A DNA stretch of 64,000 nucleotides from CAYPPG01 sp964412555 (GTDB lineage Bacteria > Hinthialibacterota > Hinthialibacteria > Hinthialibacterales > Hinthialibacteraceae), in contig CAYPPG010000020.1 in assembly GCA_964412555.1 (NCBI GenBank), forward strand, positions 48,255 to 112,254. The letters are read 5' to 3'. The notes beneath the pieces were generated by a model. The model was not told the origin of the DNA and made no database searches. It was given only the letters and a program-made list of their open reading frames with translations. A program made the translations under genes and the position numbers. Shown in pieces: positions 16,423 to 24,430 of this stretch. Numbering within the stretch: the stretch's first letter is position 1; every line of letters begins with the position of its first letter.

Positions 16423-16779
16423 GTGTTATCTTTAGATTTTCCAAAACGTGTGCTTCTTTCCCGGATTCTTGTTGGGATTTATTGCATCCTGATTGCGGGA
16501 ACAAGTGGACATGGCCATCATCACGGCAGTGCGCGTGAGCATGAGATTGGAAGCCTGCATGCGTGTGCCGATTGTTGTGACCACGCTCATCAATACGAAG
16601 ACTGTACGTGCCTACTCTGTCATTTTCTCAAAACGGTTAAATCTTCCTGGATACAAAATACGTTTCATTATACCGATTCGTTTCATCACTCACAACGAAT
16701 CATTGATGTTTGTTTACAAGAACAATCAAAAATATTACCGGTAAGAAGCCGCGCCCCTCCTTCATTCTTGTCCCTCTAA
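16423..16779 (+). CDS. small exported His/Cys-rich protein, DUF2946-like
   Basis: From GTG 16423 the product has 118 residues with a hydrophobic N-terminal segment (VLLSRILVGIYCILIAG). A metal-binding-looking region follows (GHGHHHGSAREH, CADCCDHAHQYEDCTCLLC), and it ends in RAPPSFLSL. The HHH-rich start, CxxC late in the domain and RxPP ending recall DUF2946-like periplasmic proteins, some linked to copper or haem uptake. I am not certain of the family. The start is not fixed: in-frame codons extend upstream into the preceding gene. It lies 19 bases after the desulforedoxin-like gene and should act outside the inner membrane next to the CobN-like body. Confidence 0.6.
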   Translation: MLSLDFPKRVLLSRILVGIYCILIAGTSGHGHHHGSAREHEIGSLHACADCCDHAHQYEDCTCLLCHFLKTVKSSWIQNTFHYTDSFHHSQRIIDVCLQEQSKILPVRSRAPPSFLSL

Positions 16780-16868
16780 ATTGATCACTCAATCCAAAAC
16801 TCTAATCAAAGCCTCTTTCTGAAAAGGAAAAGGGAAGCTGTATTTATTTCCTTAAAGGAGATTATATT

Positions 16869-18119
16869 ATGTCTATGCTAAATAAAGTTACTCTTACTCA
16901 TTTTTGTTCGCTTTTGTTCATATCATTTATTTTCGTCTCAATGTCTTCTTCCGCGGATCATTTTATCGCGATCAGTCACAAAAACGATGTCAACAAGAAA
17001 ATCACTGTCTACGAACCGGAAGGCGAGCAGGTTTTTTCTTATGCGCCTCCAGGTTCCGTGCTGGAAAATACTCCCCGCTTTATCCAGGCGATTCCAGCTG
17101 CAAAGAAGTTCATCGTTACATGTCCAAACGGAGACACCGAGTCAGGAGGCACGGTGGAAATCTTCGACTATAGCGGGTATCCAAACGTGATTCACCACAT
17201 CCAAACGTTCGAAACGGGCGCCAAACCGTTTCACGCTTATGTCACGCCCGATGATTTGTTTTGCGTCGCGAACGATGGAGAGGACACGCTGAGTTTCATC
17301 GATCCATTGACACTGATGGTCGAGACGATTGCCGGCGGCCATCATCACGCCACGATTGGTTTTCCATTGTCCGAATCCGATTATGACATCTATTCCACAC
17401 GCTTTTTGGGGGCGGACAATCCGGGAGGGGTCGATATCATCGATGGGAACACTCGGGAAATTCGTTTAACCAACAACGAGATTCTCCCTCTCCCCCATTC
17501 CGTTGTCTATTCTCCTGTGACGAGAAAAGTGTATATCGCTTGTGCTGGCGGGATTGAAGTTTTTGGCACGGTTGGAGATGAAAAAGATGTTCATGTAAAA
17601 ACGATTGCAACAACGGAAGGCCATATGACTCCCGCTCTCAAACTTTCCCCCGATGGGCGCTATATCGTGGGAAATTGCCATTGGGATGGAGAACCAGGGA
17701 GTTACTTTTATTCCATCAACCTGGAAACCGAAGAAATGAAAACCGTATCAAGCGTGAGTTGCAAAGGCTACGCATATAGTCCTGACGGGAAATGGATAGT
17801 CGCGGGAGATTTTAACAAGCCGCCCGAACAGGAAATCCAGAAAGTGCAGATCATCAATTGCGATCCCACCTCACCGAATTATATGAGTATCGTCCAAGAG
17901 ATTCCATTATCGGCACCCAGCCAAGTCGGATTCTTTGCTCAAGGTTTTTCGCCGGATAGCACTATCGCTTATCTAGGATTGACGCAATCCGATACGATCA
18001 TGCGAGTGGATGTGACTACGCTTTCGGTTTCCCAATTCGATTGCGAAGCCGCTCCCTTTATTTTAAGTGTAATCCCACTGAACGAGCCATCCGGTGTTTC
18101 TTCCTGGCTGCACTATTAA
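16869..18119 (+). CDS. exported YVTN/NHL-type beta-propeller protein
   Basis: A signal peptide (residues 1-28, ending VSMSSSA) leads into about 385 residues of propeller blades: VFSYAPPGS, FHAYVTPDDLFCVANDGEDTLSFID, KVYIACAGGIEVF, LKLSPDGRYIVGN, YAYSPDGKWIVAGD and FSPDSTIAYLGL. These are YVTN-like repeats, typical of surface or periplasmic binding proteins. His-rich GGHHHAT near 157 and three Cys may bind metal. AAAGGAG precedes the ATG at a good distance. It follows the small metal-protein genes and is ended by a long stem-loop. A partner role in ligand capture for the Hmu-like unit is plausible but unproven. Confidence 0.8.
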   Translation: MSMLNKVTLTHFCSLLFISFIFVSMSSSADHFIAISHKNDVNKKITVYEPEGEQVFSYAPPGSVLENTPRFIQAIPAAKKFIVTCPNGDTESGGTVEIFDYSGYPNVIHHIQTFETGAKPFHAYVTPDDLFCVANDGEDTLSFIDPLTLMVETIAGGHHHATIGFPLSESDYDIYSTRFLGADNPGGVDIIDGNTREIRLTNNEILPLPHSVVYSPVTRKVYIACAGGIEVFGTVGDEKDVHVKTIATTEGHMTPALKLSPDGRYIVGNCHWDGEPGSYFYSINLETEEMKTVSSVSCKGYAYSPDGKWIVAGDFNKPPEQEIQKVQIINCDPTSPNYMSIVQEIPLSAPSQVGFFAQGFSPDSTIAYLGLTQSDTIMRVDVTTLSVSQFDCEAAPFILSVIPLNEPSGVSSWLHY

Positions 18120-18130
18120 TCGAGAGAACG

Positions 18131-18169
18131 AATCAGCCGTCTTCTGCTATTTCTCGAAGGCGGCTGATT
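18131..18169 (+). terminator. 14-bp stem-loop after the YVTN propeller gene
   Basis: AATCAGCCGTCTTC (18131-18144) pairs with GAAGGCGGCTGATT (18156-18169) with one mismatch and an 11-base loop, starting 11 bases after the stop. No clear T-run follows. It is a likely terminator or 3'-end stabiliser separating this gene from the second pseudopilin. Confidence 0.65.
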
Positions 18170-18192
18170 CAAAAAGATATTTGGTGAATGTT

Positions 18193-18831
18193 ATGAAAAA
18201 CCGAAAAAACGATTTTGCTTTTACTTTAATCGAATTACTGATCGTCGTTGCCATTATTGGAATCTTAGCCGCCATTGCGGTTCCCAATTACATGTCCGCT
18301 ATGGTCAAAGCCAAGGTGGCCAAAGTCGAAGATGAAACACGAGGAATGTTTGTTGCGCTTGAAGCGTACCGTATCGATTACAATGGATTTCCTCAACCTT
18401 TGAGTGAACAGTTCGATGTGTACAATTTCCGTGCACGATTGCAAAAACTGACGACTCCAACATCTTACATATCCACAATTCCGATCGATCCTTTTCCGCA
18501 TTCGTATGACAATGGAGCAGGGCTGGCTGATTTAAACGATATCGATGGAGCCAAAGCCTATTGCTACGGGCGCGCTGATTTTGCTGGACCGAGAGGAACG
18601 CTTGTGCTTGGTGAGAAATTCGCTATGATCGCCAGTTCCGGGCCCGATGGCATTCTCAATCAAATCCATTACTATCCTCCGGCGGTTACACATACCGGCG
18701 GTTCGGATTGTCCCGTATGCGCTCCAGCGCTGTCCAATTTATTAACTGTGACACTCTACAATCCAAGTAATGGAATCATCAGCAACGGGGATCTCTATCG
18801 ATGGTCAACCAAGACATCTTCATTCCAGTAA
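18193..18831 (+). CDS. type II secretion/type IV pilin-like pseudopilin (paralogue)
   Basis: Starting at ATG 18193, a short basic leader (MKNRKNDFA) precedes FTLIELLIVVAIIGILAAIAVP, the canonical prepilin helix. Here the residue before Phe is Ala, not the usual Gly, which is tolerated less well by prepilin peptidase. The 212-residue product continues as a PulG-type domain (FVALEAYRIDYNGFPQPL) and has a CPVCAP pair near the C-terminus. It closes the co-directional block that began with a related pseudopilin at 9155. No ATPase, secretin or prepilin peptidase gene is in the window, so the assembly machinery is elsewhere. Confidence 0.87.
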   Translation: MKNRKNDFAFTLIELLIVVAIIGILAAIAVPNYMSAMVKAKVAKVEDETRGMFVALEAYRIDYNGFPQPLSEQFDVYNFRARLQKLTTPTSYISTIPIDPFPHSYDNGAGLADLNDIDGAKAYCYGRADFAGPRGTLVLGEKFAMIASSGPDGILNQIHYYPPAVTHTGGSDCPVCAPALSNLLTVTLYNPSNGIISNGDLYRWSTKTSSFQ

Positions 18832-18996
18832 ATATCGGGCAGACGAATCACATTGGATGTGAACGTATTATTCACAAAAAGAGACGAATAGTGAGGACCT
18901 ATGTGAATAAGTGGTTTTACGCATTATCAACTCCCCCCTGTTAGTTGAGTTGGCTGGCCGCATTAAGCAAGTCATTGATCCGATAAAAGAATTTAG

Positions 18997-20577
18997 TTAA
19001 ATCTCATACGAAGCCGTCAGCATGCGCCGTGTATATTGCTGGAATGTCTCGCCATCTTGCCGGCCGCGTTTGTAATCGTTGAGTATTTCGGCTAATTCGA
19101 ATGCGACATCTTCGGCGGGGATCGCTTTTTTGACCATTTCTCCGAATTGGCCGTCGGTTCCCATCTCGCAGCCGGCGAAAATGTCATAGGACTCCACCAA
19201 CTCTTCACCGACGCGAGTCTTTCCGCCGCGCAGGCCGATGTCACCGGTTTGATACTGGCTGCAAGAATTGGGGCAGCCGGAAATAGCGATTTTGATCGGT
19301 GTATCCAGTTGGACTGTTTGCTCCAGATAATCGATGATATCGAAGGAACGATGTTTGGTTTCGGTAATGGCGAGATTGCAGAACTCGATGCCGGTGCATG
19401 CCATCAAGCCTGCCCGCAATGGGTTTACTTTCAAGGTCAACGTGGGAGCGTTGATTGCCATGTCCTGAGCGTCTTCAAGGCTGTCTTCAGGGATATCCAT
19501 CACGATCAGATTTTGCATGATCGAGTTGGCCATTTCACCAGAACCGAATTGTTCCGCGATATCGGCGGTTACAAAAAGATCTTCCGGTGTCAATCGGCCA
19601 GCCGTCGTGCTGAATCCGAGTGTATAAAAACCACCCTGTTTTTGTTCTTGAATCCCCATATGATCCCGGAAAGCGCTTCTGTCAATCGTTGCTTCTTCCG
19701 CCGGATCGAGTTCATAGCCCAAGCGTTTGACGATCTCTTCCCGGAACGCATCCGCGCCCATATCCTCGACAAGAAATTTCATCCGGGCGCGTTTACGGGA
19801 TTGGCGATACCCTATTTCCTTAAAGATATCCAGAATCGCCAGGCACACATCCACGGCTTTGTCTTTAGGGACAAACGCATTCATGACTTTGCCGAACAGC
19901 GGTTTCGTGGACAATCCCCCACCGGCGATCAGATTGAATCCTTCCTCCTTTTTACCGTTTTTGCGAACCGCACCGTACAAACCGATATCGTTGATTTCCG
20001 GTAGAGGGCAGTGGATGGGGCAGCCTGAAATCGACATTTTGAATTTGCGCGGCAAATTAGAATACTCCCGATTGCCGACAACCGCTCGTGTCAATTGCCG
20101 TACAACCGAATAATCATCGGCAATTTGGCCTTTGCATTTCCCAGCGACAGGACATGAAAGGATATTCCGGGGCACGTCACCGCATGCCATCGTGGTCGCC
20201 AAACCGACGGAGTGAAGACGGCGAACTGCTTCCGGTATATTCTCTATGGTAAGCCAATGAATCTGGAAATTCTGCCGAACGGTAATATCCAGCGTTCCAC
20301 GTCCGAATTCCCGCGCCACTTGGGCGACGGCCCGTGCTTGATTTGCCTTCAATTTCCCCCCAGGGACGCGAACCCGCAGCATAAAATGTCCGACATTCGG
20401 CCTTTGGCGGTATATACCGTACCACTTGAATAACTCGAATTTTTCCGATGGAATCGACTCGAATCCGGTGGTTGCCCAACTTTCGATATCCCGCCAGATG
20501 TCGAGTCCGTTTTGTTGTTGTTTGATTTCTTCGACCGAGATTTTCTTGGGTCGTTTGGGTTTATCACTGTCACTCAT
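18997..20577 (-). CDS. ferredoxin-type nitrite (or sulfite) reductase
   Basis: This 526-residue sirohaem/[4Fe-4S] enzyme reduces nitrite (or sulfite) by six electrons in the cytoplasm. The cluster/sirohaem ligands are Cys394, Cys400 (CTGIEFC), Cys435 and Cys439 (GCPNSC). Two ferrodoxin-like half-domains and the repeats RQNFQIHWL and ACGDVPRNIL are typical. The CTGxxFCxxAxxETK form points to NirA-type nitrite reductases rather than CysI, so I favour nitrite, with sulfite possible. No nitrate reductase, flavoprotein subunit or siroheme gene is adjacent. The leader upstream is very A/T-rich. Confidence 0.9.
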   Translation of the reverse strand: MSDSDKPKRPKKISVEEIKQQQNGLDIWRDIESWATTGFESIPSEKFELFKWYGIYRQRPNVGHFMLRVRVPGGKLKANQARAVAQVAREFGRGTLDITVRQNFQIHWLTIENIPEAVRRLHSVGLATTMACGDVPRNILSCPVAGKCKGQIADDYSVVRQLTRAVVGNREYSNLPRKFKMSISGCPIHCPLPEINDIGLYGAVRKNGKKEEGFNLIAGGGLSTKPLFGKVMNAFVPKDKAVDVCLAILDIFKEIGYRQSRKRARMKFLVEDMGADAFREEIVKRLGYELDPAEEATIDRSAFRDHMGIQEQKQGGFYTLGFSTTAGRLTPEDLFVTADIAEQFGSGEMANSIMQNLIVMDIPEDSLEDAQDMAINAPTLTLKVNPLRAGLMACTGIEFCNLAITETKHRSFDIIDYLEQTVQLDTPIKIAISGCPNSCSQYQTGDIGLRGGKTRVGEELVESYDIFAGCEMGTDGQFGEMVKKAIPAEDVAFELAEILNDYKRGRQDGETFQQYTRRMLTASYEI

Positions 20578-20991
20578 GATATGTCCTCCGCTGATGAAAT
20601 TGCCTTTATATAAATATAATATATTGTTTTCTTTGTAAAGTTGTGACCTATTGTATCTCTTTTATCTTGGTTTTCAACACTTTTTCTCATGGATGAGCCA
20701 GAAACGCCGTGTAGAGCGGTTGAATATGACTTTTTTGTATTCTATATCGGATATAGACAATTGCAAGTGGGTTTTTGTTTATGTTTCCCAACTGCTTGTC
20801 CCATCTCATGCTATAATGAATCCCAATGATGTCTGCAATGTAACATAATAAAACAAACGGGAATTGTATTTTCCTACCCCAACGGGGTTGAAGATGAAAG
20901 CCAGCGGGCAATGCCCCTGGAAGATGGAACCAATATGTAGGCTTAGCCCTGAAAGGGCGTAAGATTAATTAAATCAATGGCATAACAAAGG
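20578..20991. other. intergenic region with a run of small palindromes (20870-20962)
   Basis: No gene is seen. The part next to the reductase gene (20590-20640) is A/T-rich and probably carries its promoter on the minus strand. At 20870-20962 three short hairpins follow each other: CCAACGGGGTTG, CCAGCGGGCAATGCCCCTGG and AGCCCTGAAAGGGCGT, separated by GAAGATGAAA-like spacers. This style of composite element is scattered through genomes of uncultured bacteria. It ends 30 bases before the sulfatase-fold gene. Confidence 0.55.
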
Positions 20992-20997
20992 GTGCTC

Positions 20998-23034
20998 GTG
21001 ATTCGTATGATGAATTGGAATTTGAATACAAGTTTATTTACAGTGTTGCTCATTTTTTGTTTTGGATGTACAAAACAAGATGAACAGACGAATGTTATGC
21101 TTTTAACTTTAGATACTCTCCGTGCGGATGCTGTAGGGTGTTATGGAAATGAATCAATTCACACTCCGAACCTTGATCGGCTCGCCGCGGAAGGGGTTCT
21201 GTTCGAAGACACAATTTGCCAGATTCCTGCAACGCTGACATCTCACACAGCGATCATGACCGGTTTGTATCCCCGCAGCACTGGTGTTCGATTTCGAACA
21301 CATCGAGTTCCCGATGCGGAACATACATTGGCGGAAGTGTTCAACAAGAATGGCTATCGAACTGCCGCGTTTATCAGCAGTTATGTCCTCGAACCGGCTT
21401 TCGGATTGAAACAAGGTTTTGATGTGTACGATCTTGGCTCGATGATCCGGAATGGCCAGAAAATCAATGTAGAACGGCGGGCAGAAGAAACGATTTCCGA
21501 TGCGATACAATATATTGAAGAACATCAAGAAGAGCCTTTATTCGTGTGGGTACATTTATATGATCCGCATACGCCGTATGATCCCCCACCTGATTACTCT
21601 AACTTGTACGATCCTGATTATGAAGGTTCGATTCGCGGGACTGTGCAGGAAATCACAAAATTCACGGCGACAAAAGGAAGCAGTTTGTCGGAACGAGATT
21701 TGCAGCATCTGCGCGCCTTGTACGACGGCGAAGTGAGTTATATGGATCACCACATCGGCCGCCTTTTTCAGAAAATGGAGGAAACGGGGATACTCGATCA
21801 GACCATTGTCGCCGCCATCGCGGATCACGGTGAAGCGATCGGTGAACACGGACAGTTTTTTCATGGGGATGATCTTTATCAATCCGCCGTTCGTATTCCA
21901 TTTATGATTCGCTATCCAAAACAAATTCAAAAAGGATTGCGTGTGCCGAATTTAGTACAGTCCATCGATTTGTTCCCAACGCTGATTGAAATGGCCGATT
22001 TGCAGGATGATACCACCGTCGAAGGAAGATCATTGGTTCCTCTTTTCGAAAGAGAAAAGAATACTGATACTCCCTTTGAAGAACGTCCAGGATTTCTGGA
22101 GACGGAAGCCGATATGGTTTGCGAATCAAATAAATTATTCGGGATGCGAACCGGCCGTTTTAAATTCATCAACCAAAGCAGCCATCGCCGGCCGGAAACG
22201 CCGCTTGGAGTGTTTACCGAAATTCCGTTGAAAGGACCAAGTATAGTTTTTCTTCGGATCAAAGGTGATTCCTCCGTTCAACTCATGGTTCATATCCGTT
22301 ATCGCACTCAAGAATTATATGCCAGCCGTGATTTCCAAGCGTTATCGAAGTTGAATACAACGATTATTACTGCCGAGACGCTTGGTGTCGATCCTTTGCA
22401 CCGGCAAGCGATGCAGGAACCGAATTTTTTAGAGACACCAAACGAATGGCGCTTGCAGGTTTCACCGGATTTGTATCGAGTTGCGTATCAATATGGAAAA
22501 ACACGCGGTTGGCCGACGGATTGGATGGTCATCGAGGGAGTCGGAGTCGATGCGGGGCTGCCTTACAACCAAACTTCTGGAACATTTATCATTGATCAAA
22601 TCGAACTATACACACAAGCCATCCGTTTTCCGAATTCTCCCCGTTTCCGTGATCCATTTTGGGTTATCGAGGATTTCGAATCCGATGCTGCAAAGGGGCT
22701 AGCGGATGCGAAATCCGGTCCTGAACATACAACACAAATGAGTTGGACACATGAGAATGTTTTTGGAGGAAAAAGACAACAAAAAGTAGAAATTACTTTT
22801 CCCGATTCCAATTCCAGCAAAATCGTGGATGAACTATATGATTTGCAGAAAGATCCTCACGAACAAGAGAATTGCCTTGCCTTTCAAGAAAACAATTCAG
22901 AATTCTTGGAAATTGCGGAAAATTGTTCTCTCCTCTTAGACAATTGGCGCACTTCTTTCTTTGGACAGATTGAGATTATGGAATTGGATACAGCGCAACG
23001 TGAGGCATTGGAATCGCTTGGATATACCCGCTGA
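20998..23034 (+). CDS. sulfatase-fold (alkaline phosphatase superfamily) lipoprotein with Thr at the nucleophile position
   Basis: A signal sequence ends in the lipobox-like CFGC, so the protein is probably a lipoprotein. The fold is clear: LLTLDTLRADAVGCYG, TPNLDRLAAEGVLFED, AIMTGLYP and DHGEAIGEHGQFFHGD. Where sulfatases have the formylglycine motif CxPxR/SxPxR, this protein reads TLTSH. Thr79 therefore replaces the Cys/Ser, and activity may be phosphodiester-like or absent. Residues of about 400-590 are an inserted beta-rich domain (FLRIKGDSSVQLMVHI to WVIEDFESD) splitting the catalytic core from its C-terminal LYDLQKDPHE motif. GTG 20998 has AAAGGG five bases upstream; ATG 21007 is the alternative. 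Confidence 0.85.
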   Translation: MIRMMNWNLNTSLFTVLLIFCFGCTKQDEQTNVMLLTLDTLRADAVGCYGNESIHTPNLDRLAAEGVLFEDTICQIPATLTSHTAIMTGLYPRSTGVRFRTHRVPDAEHTLAEVFNKNGYRTAAFISSYVLEPAFGLKQGFDVYDLGSMIRNGQKINVERRAEETISDAIQYIEEHQEEPLFVWVHLYDPHTPYDPPPDYSNLYDPDYEGSIRGTVQEITKFTATKGSSLSERDLQHLRALYDGEVSYMDHHIGRLFQKMEETGILDQTIVAAIADHGEAIGEHGQFFHGDDLYQSAVRIPFMIRYPKQIQKGLRVPNLVQSIDLFPTLIEMADLQDDTTVEGRSLVPLFEREKNTDTPFEERPGFLETEADMVCESNKLFGMRTGRFKFINQSSHRRPETPLGVFTEIPLKGPSIVFLRIKGDSSVQLMVHIRYRTQELYASRDFQALSKLNTTIITAETLGVDPLHRQAMQEPNFLETPNEWRLQVSPDLYRVAYQYGKTRGWPTDWMVIEGVGVDAGLPYNQTSGTFIIDQIELYTQAIRFPNSPRFRDPFWVIEDFESDAAKGLADAKSGPEHTTQMSWTHENVFGGKRQQKVEITFPDSNSSKIVDELYDLQKDPHEQENCLAFQENNSEFLEIAENCSLLLDNWRTSFFGQIEIMELDTAQREALESLGYTR

Positions 23035-23115
23035 AAGATATTTTTCGATATTCTTATTGTGCTGTACTTCCAGGACAGACCTGAAGACTTGCTTTGGCTA
23101 CCCGCTCAAACTTTC

Positions 23116-24237
23116 TTATTGTAAGGAAACATCCAAAGTTACTGGTAATCCTCTTTCCGGTGCAATCAACAGGTTTTTAACGATGTATGGAAATGACATT
23201 TCTTCCGGCATGTCTCCTTTGACTGAAACGCGTATCATAATTGTCGATTTCGCCGGAATCGTGAATGTCTGCGGACCAACGGATCCGTTTCGCTGCAATT
23301 CATAAGAAATTTCGGAACAGTTGTTGATTTCAACATAGCAGGAATTATCGGTTGTAAGATGAGTCTCTCGAATGTCGACGGAAGAATGGAACAATGCATC
23401 CAAGAATTTTTCCTGCCCGATCAGCTGATTCTTATACCACACAACAGAACGCCCAGCGAATAATGCTTCTTTGAGCGCGGGCATCGTTTTGTCATCGGCG
23501 AAAACCAAGGTAACTGTGCGGTGATTTTCCGGTGTACGCGGATGATCGAGCATCGGAGCATGAACATCCGAAGTCCCCATCAACGTCAATCCTTTTTCGA
23601 CACCATATCGATGCCCGTCGGGATAATAGGTTCCCCCGTTGCACACTTCAATTCCATGCAGCCAGCGGTTGACATACAATTCTTCCTGAACATCCCCCCA
23701 TTTTCCTCTTTCGGCACCTTTCCACCCTTGATGATTCCAGAAAACAAATCCACCTTGTTTATTCGCTTCTTCAAGCGATAAAATGACATCTTCATTTTCA
23801 ACCGGATCGATATCTTTCAAAAAAATCGCGTTGAAATGGCCGGGAGGAGTGTCTTTGGTAATTTCCGCGGCTCTCGGCATGAGTAAATTGCGTACTTTGG
23901 CATAAGGATTGGCAATTTCGAAGGGGCGATTAAAATTCGTCGGAATATCGTCTTTATGCGGTTGATATTCGATGTGGTCGGAAATGGCTATCACATCGAG
24001 TCCCTCGCGCCAGGCTTCTTCCACCCGCACCGTCGGCCACACCAAACCGTCTGAAAAGACGGTATGCATATGCAAATCGCAAACAAGCGTTTCATACCCC
24101 ATAATATCCGGGAATTGAACCTCTTGCTTCGGATCGTCATACACATTCATCGAAACCTGCTGCGCAAACACGCCAACAGATACCGAACAAACCAAAACCG
24201 CCACAACACCTAAATAAAACAACCGTGAAACTTTCAT
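23116..24237 (-). CDS. exported PHP-domain metallophosphoesterase-like protein
   Basis: The 373-residue product has a signal peptide (MKVSRLFYLGVVAVLVCSVSVGVFA) followed by a PHP domain with DLHMHT (His56, His58), ISDHIEY, MPRAAEIT and MGTSDVHAP as metal-binding motifs. PHP enzymes hydrolyse phosphate esters using two or three metals. The substrate of secreted members is not known. The last 110 residues form an extra beta-sandwich-like part (SVDIRETHLTTDNSCYVEINN). It is convergent with the sulfatase-fold gene, whose activity may also be on phosphoesters. Confidence 0.87.
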   Translation of the reverse strand: MKVSRLFYLGVVAVLVCSVSVGVFAQQVSMNVYDDPKQEVQFPDIMGYETLVCDLHMHTVFSDGLVWPTVRVEEAWREGLDVIAISDHIEYQPHKDDIPTNFNRPFEIANPYAKVRNLLMPRAAEITKDTPPGHFNAIFLKDIDPVENEDVILSLEEANKQGGFVFWNHQGWKGAERGKWGDVQEELYVNRWLHGIEVCNGGTYYPDGHRYGVEKGLTLMGTSDVHAPMLDHPRTPENHRTVTLVFADDKTMPALKEALFAGRSVVWYKNQLIGQEKFLDALFHSSVDIRETHLTTDNSCYVEINNCSEISYELQRNGSVGPQTFTIPAKSTIMIRVSVKGDMPEEMSFPYIVKNLLIAPERGLPVTLDVSLQ

Positions 24238-24263
24238 CCTACTATTTCCTTTCTATAATGACG

Positions 24264-24383
24264 TATCGCCGGCTGGGAGCGCGGGCATCTTGCCCGCATT
24301 TGTAACGCCGGCATCTTGCCGGCTTTTGTAACACTGACATCTTGCCGGTTTTTTAAAATACCGCCGGGACGACGGCGTTACAA
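24264..24383. repeat. dispersed GC palindromic repeats, family A (longest copy, four units)
   Basis: Four hairpin units stand in a row: GAGCGCGGGCATCTTGCCCGC, CGCCGGCATCTTGCCGGC, a decayed CTGACATCTTGCCGGT, and CCGCCGGGACGACGGCGTTACA. Single or double units of the same design occur at 3197, 27495, 39283, 44226 and 63933. The tandem form here fills the promoter region of the PHP gene and the tail of the next gene. Confidence 0.88.
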
Positions 24384-24430
24384 GTACCATATACCCGCAC
24401 ATTTGCCCAAATATTAAGCCAATGTTAAAT

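Noticed and set aside
20651..20848. A 65-codon frame in the gap after the nitrite/sulfite reductase gene
   Set aside because: No ribosome site, no domain, and its A/T-rich composition is that of the promoter region.
21220..21240. The CQIPA sequence in the sulfatase-fold protein as a formylglycine motif
   Set aside because: The Cys is followed by two residues before Pro and lies five residues ahead of the aligned nucleophile position, which is Thr; it does not fit CxPxR.
24264..24383. A CRISPR-like array because of several repeats in a row
   Set aside because: Units differ in stem sequence, are self-complementary, and lack uniform spacers or cas genes.
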